A DNA stretch of 64,000 nucleotides, taken from positions 1 through 64,000 of the forward strand of contig BTUW01000023.1 of the NCBI GenBank assembly GCA_045863055.1. The letters run 5' to 3'. Each line of letters starts with the position of its first letter. The stretch's first letter is position 1. Both the position numbers and the translations under genes were made by a program. The notes below the pieces were generated by a model. It was given only the letters and a program-made list of their open reading frames with translations. It was not told the origin of the DNA and did no database searches. The DNA is from UTCHB3 sp008363265 (GTDB lineage Bacteria; Bacteroidota; Ignavibacteria; Ignavibacteriales; Ignavibacteriaceae). This document shows positions 54,493 through 62,613 of the stretch, one piece after another.

Positions 54493-55653
54493 TTATCCCA
54501 ATATCTCGTTTAACAATTGTTGTTTGAGTTTTTTCAAGTTGGCTTTTTGATTTGTCAATTGAAGTCTAGTCGTTTCGATTCCCTGCAATACGGACAGGAT
54601 TTTTTCCTGGGTTTTCAGATCAGGAAGAGATATCTCAAATTTTGCAAGATCCTTCCATTTTGTTCGAGGTGAAAGTGAACCCGCTGAAGTGGTTACCGCG
54701 TACTCTATAAACGGATCGGCGGAAATGTAAAATGGTAATAATCCGGGAAGAATCTTTTCCGGCTTCGCCCTTAAAACGAGTATGTCGCTTGAACATATTC
54801 CATCAAATGTAGCAACGGCAACTTTTTTCAGATATGCCCGGCGTTTCCCAAAAAGTACATCACCAACACGGAAGCGTTTTGTGAATGTTGTTCCATCCTC
54901 AATGTTTCCCCATGATTTGATTATGAATTCTCCCGGCTCTATATTTTCTAATCCGACGAATCGTGTGATATCTGTCTTCGCTTTGTCATGCTCTTCAATA
55001 GAATCTGCAAACGCTTCCAAGAGCAACGGCAAACAACTCTCATTGGATAGCATATCCCCAAAATACGGCTGTCCAAAAATCAAGCCATCACAAAGTCCAT
55101 GCCTCAATTGCAAAAGTTGCGACTGTTGATTTTCAACCTGATCAATGGCCTGGTCGATGGTCTGGAATAAATTCACTAATTGCTTTTGCTCTTGAAGCGG
55201 GGGAAGTGGAATTTCTTGATCAAAAATAATTTTATCTGTTACTGCGGGGTAAGCCGTACCTTTTTGCAGTCGCACCAATTTTTTAATGAAAGATGGTCTT
55301 GTAACTGCATAAAAAAGATATCTGGGGTCTACAGCATTGCTTCCTCTCAGTACAGTAAATCCTGTGGATGCAATCGCATCTGTTATATCATCTTCGACAT
55401 ATGCAATCCTTTCGAGATTCACTCTAACTGTGGAAAATAATGTATCTCCTTGTCTAATAATCTGTCTTGCCCTAGAGGATGCCTGCCCCCAATTGATTTT
55501 TTGTATTGAATTAATTTGCTTCAACTCGGAATCAATCGAACCGATATCAACATAGTTGAACCATCCCTTCATCTTCTTTAAATTGATGGTTTTAACCGTC
55601 TGACAAATTGACCCAATTCTTACATTCTGCCAATTAGTTTTATACTTTTTCAA
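54493..55653 (-). CDS. hsdS: Type I restriction enzyme, specificity subunit
   Basis: 386 residues. Two target-recognition halves, each followed by a conserved helix: PLPPLQEQKQLVNLFQTIDQ (about 152-171) and SLPDLKTQEKILSVLQGIE at the C-terminal end, the usual hsdS duplication. It directs HsdM and HsdR to a bipartite site. TRD sequences (about 1-150 and 190-340) cannot be translated into a recognition site by eye. It begins 2 bp after hsdM. The last 13 codons are duplicated as a relic at 52201-52245. Confidence 0.93.
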   Translation of the reverse strand: MKKYKTNWQNVRIGSICQTVKTINLKKMKGWFNYVDIGSIDSELKQINSIQKINWGQASSRARQIIRQGDTLFSTVRVNLERIAYVEDDITDAIASTGFTVLRGSNAVDPRYLFYAVTRPSFIKKLVRLQKGTAYPAVTDKIIFDQEIPLPPLQEQKQLVNLFQTIDQAIDQVENQQSQLLQLRHGLCDGLIFGQPYFGDMLSNESCLPLLLEAFADSIEEHDKAKTDITRFVGLENIEPGEFIIKSWGNIEDGTTFTKRFRVGDVLFGKRRAYLKKVAVATFDGICSSDILVLRAKPEKILPGLLPFYISADPFIEYAVTTSAGSLSPRTKWKDLAKFEISLPDLKTQEKILSVLQGIETTRLQLTNQKANLKKLKQQLLNEILG

Positions 55654-55655
55654 AC

Positions 55656-57158
55656 TTAGATACCAAAGCTTTTGAGTTTCGAAAGTAGGTTGGTAAAAGA
55701 TTCCTCAATATTAACTTGCCCAATTTTTAATTGATCAATCAGTTCTTGAATGTTATGCGCAGAATCCACAACTTTTTGTACAACATACAGTTGTAAATTT
55801 AGGTTACCACCTCGAGTAAGAACTTCTGAATTACTAAGAACACTTGCAAATCCTTCAATATCTTGGAAATTTCTATATGCCTCACTTATCTTCTTAATAT
55901 GTTGAGGTTCAAGCCAGGCATTAGATCGTTCTATCCTGATCTCATCTTTTGCATCGATGAAGATGATTTTACCTTTTCGTTCCTCAGGTTTGTTCATTCT
56001 GCAAACGAGCAGGCAACTTTCCATAGTACTGTTGTAGAAAAGATTCTTACCCAGACCTATCACGGCATCGACATAATCTTCCTCAATCATCTTCTTACGA
56101 ATGGCACTTTCAGCGTCCCGAAACAAGACTCCGTGCGGCCAAAGAACGACGCACCTGCCTGTTTCCGGGTTCAGGCTTTTCATTATGTGCTGATGAAAGG
56201 CATAATCCGCACAGCCTTGAGGAGGTGTTCCCCACATGTTCCTCCCGAAAGGATCGTTCATCCATTTCTTCTGGCTCCACTTTTTCACACTATATGGTGG
56301 GTTGGCCATGATGACATCGAACTTTTTGAGCGCATCATTTTCGAGAATCTGGGGACTGTCAAGTGTATCGCCTTGTACAATGAGGAATTCGTCAACATTG
56401 TGCATGAACATGTTAATTCTTGCGATGGCAGAAGTAATCAGATTAAGTTCCTGCCCATAGAGTTTCAGGCTTCGGTATTCCTTCCCTTGCTCCTTAAGGT
56501 GAAGAGCCGCACTGAGTAAGATACCACCACTTCCGCAAGTGGGATCGTAGATGCTCTCTGTGCTCTGTGGGTCGGTGATCTGAGTCATTAATTTAACGAC
56601 TGTGCGGTTAGTGTAAAATTCGGCGGCAGTATGTCCGCTGTCATCAGCGAATTTTTTAATGAGGTACTCGTAGCCTTCCCCCATTATGTCGTGAGGAACA
56701 TTGGCCACGCTTAGGTTTATCTGGCTGAAATGCTCGATTAGGTCGAGCATCTTCTCGTCACTTATTCGGCGTTTGTTTGTCCATTGAGCATCACCGAAAA
56801 CATCGTGTAAGAGCTCAAAGTTGGCTTTTTCGATTCCATGCATCGCCTGTTGAAGAGCAAGTCCTACATCAACGGTTTTCTTTCGGACATCCTCCCAGTG
56901 GCATCCCTCCGGGATCTGGAAGCGGTGGTTCTCAGCGAACTGTGCGTAAGTAAGGTCACCGTCACTCTCGGCGAGGGCAAGTTGATATTCTTCATCCCAA
57001 AGGTCGCTGACTCGTTTGAAGAAAAGGAGGGGAAAAATGTACTGCTTAAAATCGGCCGCGTCGATCATCCCGCGCAAAATATTGGCCGCCCCCCACAAAT
57101 AATCTTCTAATTCCTTCTGCGTCATATTATACTCTCTAATTGCTTCAATTAATTTCAA
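55656..57158 (-). CDS. hsdM: Type I restriction enzyme, methyltransferase subunit
   Basis: 500 residues. N6-adenine methylase of the type I complex. N-terminal HsdM_N helical domain (YLWGAANILRGMIDAADFKQ), AdoMet motif I YDPTCGSGG (204-212), catalytic motif IV NPPY (about 285), and a GLGKNLFYNSTMESCLLV segment. First gene of the operon. An ATG at 57125 (MTQKELEDYLWG), preceded by GAGAG, may be the true start. AT-rich upstream DNA from 57159 to about 57290 probably holds the promoter. Confidence 0.93.
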   Translation of the reverse strand: MKLIEAIREYNMTQKELEDYLWGAANILRGMIDAADFKQYIFPLLFFKRVSDLWDEEYQLALAESDGDLTYAQFAENHRFQIPEGCHWEDVRKKTVDVGLALQQAMHGIEKANFELLHDVFGDAQWTNKRRISDEKMLDLIEHFSQINLSVANVPHDIMGEGYEYLIKKFADDSGHTAAEFYTNRTVVKLMTQITDPQSTESIYDPTCGSGGILLSAALHLKEQGKEYRSLKLYGQELNLITSAIARINMFMHNVDEFLIVQGDTLDSPQILENDALKKFDVIMANPPYSVKKWSQKKWMNDPFGRNMWGTPPQGCADYAFHQHIMKSLNPETGRCVVLWPHGVLFRDAESAIRKKMIEEDYVDAVIGLGKNLFYNSTMESCLLVCRMNKPEERKGKIIFIDAKDEIRIERSNAWLEPQHIKKISEAYRNFQDIEGFASVLSNSEVLTRGGNLNLQLYVVQKVVDSAHNIQELIDQLKIGQVNIEESFTNLLSKLKSFGI

Positions 57159-57498
57159 AGTTTAATCTTATTTGATACGCATTACCCTGTTATACCACAG
57201 AATAATTAACCTAAAAATTCAGTCTGCATAATAGCAATTATGTCTGAAAAAACAAAAAATCCGGCAACATTTACTCATCAGACCCGATCCCACAACGCTA
57301 AAGCGGTTGTGCTATTTGTACTCTACACCCCAGACCCTCCACACTATACACTATACACCCCACACCCGACCCCATACCCTCTACACTAAACACTCCACTC
57401 CGCCGCGGCGGACCACACAAAAATAACATTTAACATTTAACATCTCACATTTAAATAGTAAATTAGCGTTGTCATTTTTCAAGTTGGATCAGGCCATC
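57159..57498. repeat. Intergenic repeats: mini-palindrome, ACACTCC-type and GC palindrome
   Basis: CACAACGCTAAAGCGGTTGTG at 57291-57311 is a near copy of the dyad at 45070-45089. A CTACACCC/ACACTATACACTATACACC-type repeat follows (about 57321-57398), then TCCGCCGCGGCGGA at 57399-57412 and TTAACATTTAACATCTCAC (about 57428-57446). The first 130 bp are AT-rich and lie upstream of hsdM. The promoter of the plus-strand operon at 57499 must lie near the end but is not recognisable. Confidence 0.65.
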
Positions 57499-57966
57499 AT
57501 GAGCTACCACACAATTGCGTTTAAGTCCCGTTTACCCGTTAAGTTGCGGGATGAACTGGAACGGATATTTTTCTTCAACCTCCGGCAGGGGGCGCACATC
57601 GAAAAAATTCAGAAGGCCATCGAGGCCGACGGATTGGTTTCGATAGTTGAAACGAATAACACCATTTCCCTTTCATTTGAAAAAACAGCTGCCGAATGTC
57701 TTTACGCGCTTGACAGCGAAAAGGAGGATGCGGCACTTCTGGGTGTTATCTGCTTTAAATGCGATACTGATAAGTGCAAAATATTGCATGTTGCCGTGGA
57801 TCCCGACTGCGCCGCATCGGGCGAGTTTGAATCGGAGTTGATAACTTTCAGACTTATTGAAAAGGTGCGGAAAATGGCAGCCGACAAGAAAATGACAGCC
57901 ATCGAACTCCCCTACTATGGCAAAACGATCAAAATAAAACAAAAAATACTCGATATTCTGGAATAA
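57499..57966 (+). CDS. Hypothetical protein, possible GNAT-like acyltransferase
   Basis: 155 residues from ATG 57499 (GGATCAGG upstream); a TTG at 57469 would add ten residues. The second half reads ILHVAVDPDCAASGEFESEL, then LIEKVRKMAADKKMTAIELP, a strand-loop-helix pattern like motif A of GNAT acetyltransferases, but the R/Q-x-x-G-x-G/A loop is not conserved. It precedes an acyl carrier protein by 1 bp and a KAS III-like enzyme, so an acyl-transfer role would be logical. Family assignment is uncertain. Confidence 0.5.
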   Translation: MSYHTIAFKSRLPVKLRDELERIFFFNLRQGAHIEKIQKAIEADGLVSIVETNNTISLSFEKTAAECLYALDSEKEDAALLGVICFKCDTDKCKILHVAVDPDCAASGEFESELITFRLIEKVRKMAADKKMTAIELPYYGKTIKIKQKILDILE

Positions 57967-57967
57967 T

Positions 57968-58204
57968 ATGGACCTTTTGCAGTTCACCCGACATTTTGAA
58001 TCAGCTATTGAAAGCGTTACACCCGGATCACTTCAGCCAGTTTCCGAGTTCAGACATGAGATCGCGGGCTGGGATTCCCTCGCCGCCCTCTCGGTTCTGG
58101 CAATGATCGATGCCGAATATGAAGTGACGGTTAAAGCCAACGACTTCATAGCTTGTGAGACCATCGCGGATGTATTCAAATTAGTGGAGGCCCAGAAAAG
58201 CTAA
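57968..58204 (+). CDS. Acyl carrier protein
   Basis: 78 residues. The phosphopantetheine site is in GWDSLAALSVL (Ser about 38), inside a four-helix carrier-protein pattern, and the last helix IADVFKLVEAQ is typical. A specialised ACP rather than the housekeeping one, because it is in an operon with a KAS III-like enzyme (5-bp gap) and not with fabF. It would carry a short acyl group made or transferred by the neighbours. Confidence 0.85.
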   Translation: MDLLQFTRHFESAIESVTPGSLQPVSEFRHEIAGWDSLAALSVLAMIDAEYEVTVKANDFIACETIADVFKLVEAQKS

Positions 58205-58209
58205 CTGAC

Positions 58210-59265
58210 ATGGCCTTCGCTACACTTAATAATGTTAAAATTTCCGCCATGGCCGCGGCGGTACCCTCGAACAGGGAAAGCAATTTCGACCTACCGTTCG
58301 ACCCCGAAGTGAACCGCAAATTGGTTACCACCACTGGGATTGAGAACAGACATGTAGCACCCGAAGGGATGTGCGCCTCCGACCTCTGCTTCGCGGCGGC
58401 AGATAAACTCCTTAACGATAACAATATCGACCGTTCCTCAATCGACCTGCTGATATTCAACTCCCAAACTCCCGATTACAAAATTCCCTACACTTCGGGC
58501 CACCTGCAGCACCGCCTCGGTTTAAGCACCGACACGATGTGCTTCGACATGACTATGGGCTGCTCGGGGTATGTTTATGCTCTTTTCGTGGCGGGCTCGA
58601 TGCTTGAAACGGGACAACTCCGAAGGGCGCTTGTGCTCGCGGGAGATGTGCTGACTCCTGAAGTTTCCAGATTTGACCGCTCGGCAAGCCCTTTGTTTGG
58701 GGACGCCGGTTCGGCTACACTTCTGGAATTTGAGGAGGGAAATATTTCGAAGTGGGGCCTGAACACCGACGGCAGCGGCTACAATTCACTTATCGTTGAA
58801 GCAGGTGGCGGAAGGAAAAGCACCACGGAGGAATCGCTGATCTACAAAGAGTACGGCACCGACATCAAGCGGCGTGAAACCGATGTGAACATCAGCGGCA
58901 TGGATATTTTTAATTTTTCGATCTCACTGGTTCCGAAGGTTATAAACGCTTTCATCGACCATTTCGCGATCAAGAAGGATGAGATCGATCTCTGGCTGCT
59001 CCATCAGGCGAACCTGATAATCAACAACATCCTGGCCAAAAAGCTTGAAATACCCGCCGGTAAAATGCCCCTCTCACTTCACGAGTTTGGCAACACTTCA
59101 TCGGTTTCGATACCACTGACGGCAGTTACAAAAGGAAAGTTTGAGATTGAAAAAGGAGCTTCGAGGGTGTTTATGAGCGGATTCGGTACAGGGCTTTCGT
59201 GTGCTTCCTGCGTGCTTGATCTGGCAGGGGTGAAGTTCTCAGAACTTGTTTTTGTTGATCAATAG
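58210..59265 (+). CDS. 3-oxoacyl-ACP synthase III-like ketosynthase
   Basis: 351 residues. Thiolase fold with the FabH triad: Cys in DMTMGCSGYVYAL (about 116), His in LLHQANLIIN (about 267), Asn in EFGNTSSVSIP (about 297). FabH-like condensing enzymes use acyl-CoA and malonyl-ACP; this one belongs to the branch found in surface-sugar and specialised acyl operons rather than near fabD/fabF. Its 3' end overlaps the convergent glycosyltransferase by 27 bp. Product not deducible. Confidence 0.87.
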   Translation: MAFATLNNVKISAMAAAVPSNRESNFDLPFDPEVNRKLVTTTGIENRHVAPEGMCASDLCFAAADKLLNDNNIDRSSIDLLIFNSQTPDYKIPYTSGHLQHRLGLSTDTMCFDMTMGCSGYVYALFVAGSMLETGQLRRALVLAGDVLTPEVSRFDRSASPLFGDAGSATLLEFEEGNISKWGLNTDGSGYNSLIVEAGGGRKSTTEESLIYKEYGTDIKRRETDVNISGMDIFNFSISLVPKVINAFIDHFAIKKDEIDLWLLHQANLIINNILAKKLEIPAGKMPLSLHEFGNTSSVSIPLTAVTKGKFEIEKGASRVFMSGFGTGLSCASCVLDLAGVKFSELVFVDQ

Positions 59266-60387
59266 CTTTTTATATTCAGCGATCATCACCGCGGCATTCT
59301 TCTTCAGATCGTAGCGATCAGCCACCCGTTTTTTAGCGGCTTCGCCAACGCTTTTTCTTAATGCGGGATCCCTGATCAATTTGATCAGTTTCGACTTAAT
59401 GGCATCGACATCCCCAACCGGTACGTGAAACCCTGAGACACCATCCTCTACCAGATCCTGCAGGCCGCCTGTTTTCGATACAATACACGGCACACCGCAC
59501 GACATCGCCTCGACAACCGAGACCCCAAACGACTCCTCAACCCGTGTGGGATAAACCTCGATGTCAAATCCCCGGTGGACATCCATTATCTGATCGTTCG
59601 GAACATACCCCGCAAATTTAACCCTATTGCCAACTCCAAGTTCCTCCGCGAGCGTCGCGAACTTCTCAATTTCGGGTCCACCACCAACCAACTCAAGCGA
59701 AATCCCAACTCCCTCCATCTCCTTAACCACCCCGGCAAACGCGCGGATAAGAATATCCTGCCCATAAACCTCAGAAACCGTTTTCACACAACCGATTTTT
59801 ATAACTGGTGCCTCGCTACTCGCCACTCGTAACTCACTACTGATCTCACTACTGACCTCACCACTCACTACTCTCCACTCGCTACTGATCTCCACCCCGA
59901 AGGGCGTTATCACAAACCTCTTCGAAGCAAGTCCGGAAGCGACACCGGCCATGAATTCTGAAGTTGAGAAAAGAACGTCAGCCCGGTTGAGGACAAATTT
60001 CACCATCGCGCGGTGAGCCGGTGACTTCTTCGGGAAGCTCACAACATCACTCCCCCAAACAGAAACTGCGAATGGACTGAAGCCAGAGAGCGCACCGATC
60101 AATCCATAACTTGTAGCGTAGTGGGCGTGGAGGATATCCGGTTTCAGTGATTTTATCAGGCGTTTCAGGCTTCCGAGTTCATGGATATAGGTGAGTTTAC
60201 CAACTGAACCCTCCTCCCCCGAAGAGGTGGTTGAGGATACACTTCCCTCGTGGATAGTTACACCACGGAATGTCTCAGTCGCAGGGGTAAGTCCGAAAAC
60301 ATGGACATTGATGCCGGAGGAAGCCAGCACTTCGGCCCATTTCTTGGTATGAGCCGACCGGAGATCGGCAAGCATTAAAAGTCGCAC
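59239..60387 (-). CDS. Family 4 glycosyltransferase with repeat DNA in frame
   Basis: 382 residues from GTG 60387. GT-B fold, retaining transferase. C-terminal nucleotide-binding domain shows VRVEESFG-like YPTRVEESFGVSVVEAMSCG, GVPCIVSKTGGLQDLV and LVEDGVSGFHVPVGD. The N-terminal domain has DILHAHYATSYG and VWGSDVVSFP. Between the two domains (about residues 167-193) lies SSEWRVVSGEVSSEISSE, encoded by an ACTCACTACTC-type intergenic repeat that kept the frame open; a normal linker here is much shorter. The enzyme is probably still active because the insertion is in a loop. It converges with the KAS III gene. Confidence 0.85.
   Translation of the reverse strand: MRLLMLADLRSAHTKKWAEVLASSGINVHVFGLTPATETFRGVTIHEGSVSSTTSSGEEGSVGKLTYIHELGSLKRLIKSLKPDILHAHYATSYGLIGALSGFSPFAVSVWGSDVVSFPKKSPAHRAMVKFVLNRADVLFSTSEFMAGVASGLASKRFVITPFGVEISSEWRVVSGEVSSEISSELRVASSEAPVIKIGCVKTVSEVYGQDILIRAFAGVVKEMEGVGISLELVGGGPEIEKFATLAEELGVGNRVKFAGYVPNDQIMDVHRGFDIEVYPTRVEESFGVSVVEAMSCGVPCIVSKTGGLQDLVEDGVSGFHVPVGDVDAIKSKLIKLIRDPALRKSVGEAAKKRVADRYDLKKNAAVMIAEYKKLLINKNKF
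59812..59897. repeat. CACTACTGATCTC-type repeat inside the GT4 gene
   Basis: The plus strand has CTCGCTACTCGCCACTCG followed by repeated AACTCACTACTGATCTC, CACTACTGACCTCACC and ACTCACTACTC units. The same vocabulary (GTGAGTAGTGATC) appears in the gaps at 14810-14828 and 19479-19490. Here it is entirely inside a reading frame, with no stop in the coding frame over its length. Confidence 0.8.
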
Positions 60388-60432
60388 AGTGACCTCATGC
60401 CCGCCGTTCTCCGTCGGGGTTGGTTTGGGATA

Positions 60433-62526
60433 TTAATAGTTAACGCCCGTGTGATAGAAGAAAAAGCTGTAGATATCGGCTGTTTCATCGATCGTTTGCG
60501 AAGTGCTTTTGCCCGCGCCGTGTCCCGCTTTTGTGGTAACCCTAAGCAGGGACGGACTGAGCGGAGAGGCCTTTGCCTGCTGCTCGGCGGCGAACTTGAA
60601 CGAGTGCGCCGGGAAAACCCTGTCGTCGTGATCGGCAGTTGTTATCAGTGTAGCCGGCAACTTCACACCCTCTTTCACATTGTGAAGCGGCGAATATTTG
60701 ATCAGAAAATCGAACTGATCCTTCTTGTCGCTCGAACCGTACTCTGATACCCATGCCCAACCGATGGTGAACTTGTGGAATCTGAGCATGTCGAGCACGC
60801 CAACCTGAGGGATCGCGACCTTGAAGAGATCGGGCCTCTGAAGCATCACAGCAGCCACCAGGAGTCCGCCGTTGCTGCCGCCGTTTATGCCGAGCTTCGC
60901 GGGTGAAGTATATTTGTTATCGATAAGATATTCGGCAGCCGCGATGAAATCGTCGAATACATTCTGCTTTTTGTTCAGCATACCGGCTTCGTGCCATTCC
61001 TTGCCGTACTCACCGCCACCTCTGAGGCAGGCTAAGGCGTAAACGCCACCTTTTTCGAGGAGAGGGATGATCGAAACGCGGAACGCTGGAGTCATTGAAA
61101 CATTGAATCCGCCGTAACCATAGAGCATGGTGGGCGCGGTACCGTCAAGTTTAAGGCCTTTTTTGTAAACCAGGAACATCGGAACGCTTGTGCCGTCTTT
61201 GCTCTTGTAGAAGACCTGTTTCGACTCAAACAGGCTCTCGTCATACTGAAGTTTCGAGCTTCTGAACAGGGTTGCTTTGTTCTCAGCAACTTTATACAGC
61301 CAGATCGAAGCGGGAGATGTCATCGAAGTGAATGAAAAGAAAACCTCTTTATCACTCTGTTTACCACCAAAACCGGAGACGGAGCCGATACCGGGAAGCT
61401 GAACATCCCATAGTTTTTCACCTTCGGGTGAATAAACCTCTACAATATCCTGCGCGTCACGGAGGTAGGTGACTATCAGTTTCCCGTCGATGAATGAAAT
61501 GCCGTCGAGGACATCTTTTTTATTCGGAATGACCGTGGTTTTCTTGGAGAGGTCGGCCAGGTCCCACTTCTCGAGCATATAGTTCGGTGCATTCTTGTTG
61601 GTTGTTACGAGGAGTTTATCATCCATGTTTCCGACAACCGAGTATGATGCTTCATAAACATCCACCAGCGGGGTGAGCGGTCCACCGGCCTTTAAGTCTT
61701 TATAGTAAAGCTTGTTATGGCGGGCCGAACCCTGAAGGATATAGAGAAAAAGGTAGCGCTCGTCATCGGTAACATCGGTTCTGTAGATCTCTTCTGGGTT
61801 CGCGTCGTTCTTGTGAACCAGCACATCCTCCGACTGCGGTGTTCCGAGTTTGTGGTAGTAAACCTTCTGGTACTCGTTCTTCGCCTTGAGCACATCACCT
61901 TTCGGTTCATCATAACGGGAGTAGAAGAAACCGTCGCCGTACCAGGCCATGCCCGAAAATTTGATCCACTTCAGATGATCTGAAAGATCCTTACCTGTTT
62001 CGATCTCCTTCACGAAGAACTCGTTCCAGTCGGATCCCCCTTTCGAGAGGGCGTAACCGAAATATTTTCCGTCGTTGGAGATGTAAACACCCGCGAGTGA
62101 AGTGGTGCCGTCGGTCGAAAGTTTGTTCGGATCGAGGAAAACGCGCGGTTCACCATCGAGACTGTTCTGGATGTAAAGAACGCTCTGCTCCTGGAGACCG
62201 TCGTTCTTGAAGAACATGTAGTATTTACCCGCTTTGAAGGGCTGACCGTATTTCTCGTAGTTGAAAAGTTCGGTAAGGCGGTCCTTCACTTTAGCGCGGA
62301 AGGGAATCTGCGCGAGGTGATCCTGGGTAACCTTGTTCTGGGCTTCGATCCACGCCTTGGTTTCGGGGGCGTTATCGTCTTCGAGCCAACGGTAGGGGTC
62401 GGCTATCACAGTACCGTGATAGTCATCTTTTACATCATTTTTCTTTGTTTCCGGATACTTGAACTGCTGGGCGCTGAGCGGCGCGGCCAGCAACAGAAAC
62501 ATTGCAAGCGGAATTAACGATTTCAT
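60433..62526 (-). CDS. Prolyl oligopeptidase (S9A)
   Basis: 697 residues. Cleaves after proline in short peptides. Signal peptide MKSLIPLAMFLLLAAPLSAQ suggests a periplasmic enzyme. N-terminal segment YPETKKND...YRWLEDDNAPETKAW, the seven-bladed propeller (about 75-420), and the hydrolase domain with Ser in GGSNGGLLV (about 550), Asp in TADHDDRVFP (about 635) and His in TKAGHGAGKS (about 670). Complete. GGAG precedes the ATG. It follows the partial propeller gene on the same strand. Confidence 0.93.
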   Translation of the reverse strand: MKSLIPLAMFLLLAAPLSAQQFKYPETKKNDVKDDYHGTVIADPYRWLEDDNAPETKAWIEAQNKVTQDHLAQIPFRAKVKDRLTELFNYEKYGQPFKAGKYYMFFKNDGLQEQSVLYIQNSLDGEPRVFLDPNKLSTDGTTSLAGVYISNDGKYFGYALSKGGSDWNEFFVKEIETGKDLSDHLKWIKFSGMAWYGDGFFYSRYDEPKGDVLKAKNEYQKVYYHKLGTPQSEDVLVHKNDANPEEIYRTDVTDDERYLFLYILQGSARHNKLYYKDLKAGGPLTPLVDVYEASYSVVGNMDDKLLVTTNKNAPNYMLEKWDLADLSKKTTVIPNKKDVLDGISFIDGKLIVTYLRDAQDIVEVYSPEGEKLWDVQLPGIGSVSGFGGKQSDKEVFFSFTSMTSPASIWLYKVAENKATLFRSSKLQYDESLFESKQVFYKSKDGTSVPMFLVYKKGLKLDGTAPTMLYGYGGFNVSMTPAFRVSIIPLLEKGGVYALACLRGGGEYGKEWHEAGMLNKKQNVFDDFIAAAEYLIDNKYTSPAKLGINGGSNGGLLVAAVMLQRPDLFKVAIPQVGVLDMLRFHKFTIGWAWVSEYGSSDKKDQFDFLIKYSPLHNVKEGVKLPATLITTADHDDRVFPAHSFKFAAEQQAKASPLSPSLLRVTTKAGHGAGKSTSQTIDETADIYSFFFYHTGVNY

Positions 62527-62545
62527 TTTTCTCCAGTTGAATTGG

Positions 62546-62613
62546 TACTTCGGTACTTCCGAACCTCGGAACTCCGGTCACGATCAAGAACCGGAGTACC
62601 GAAGTTCCGGGGT
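62546..62613. repeat. Inverted-repeat block between two minus-strand genes
   Basis: ACTTCGGTACT (62547-62557) is the exact complement of AGTACCGAAGT (62595-62605), and ACTCCGGT (62571-62578) of ACCGGAGT (62590-62597), so alternative hairpins are possible. No T-run follows on the minus strand. It fills the gap between the T9SS protein stop and the prolyl oligopeptidase start and may attenuate or simply be a repeat element. Confidence 0.6.

Noticed and set aside
56555..56580. CACAGAG-like stretch inside hsdM just before motif I
   Set aside because: It encodes DPQSTESIYDP, the same length as the usual DPxxGESIYDP; likely coincidence rather than repeat insertion.
45279..57158. BREX or DISARM island
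   Set aside because: No BrxC/BrxL-, PglZ- or DrmA/DrmB-like genes are present; the methylase and helicase are standard HsdM and HsdR.
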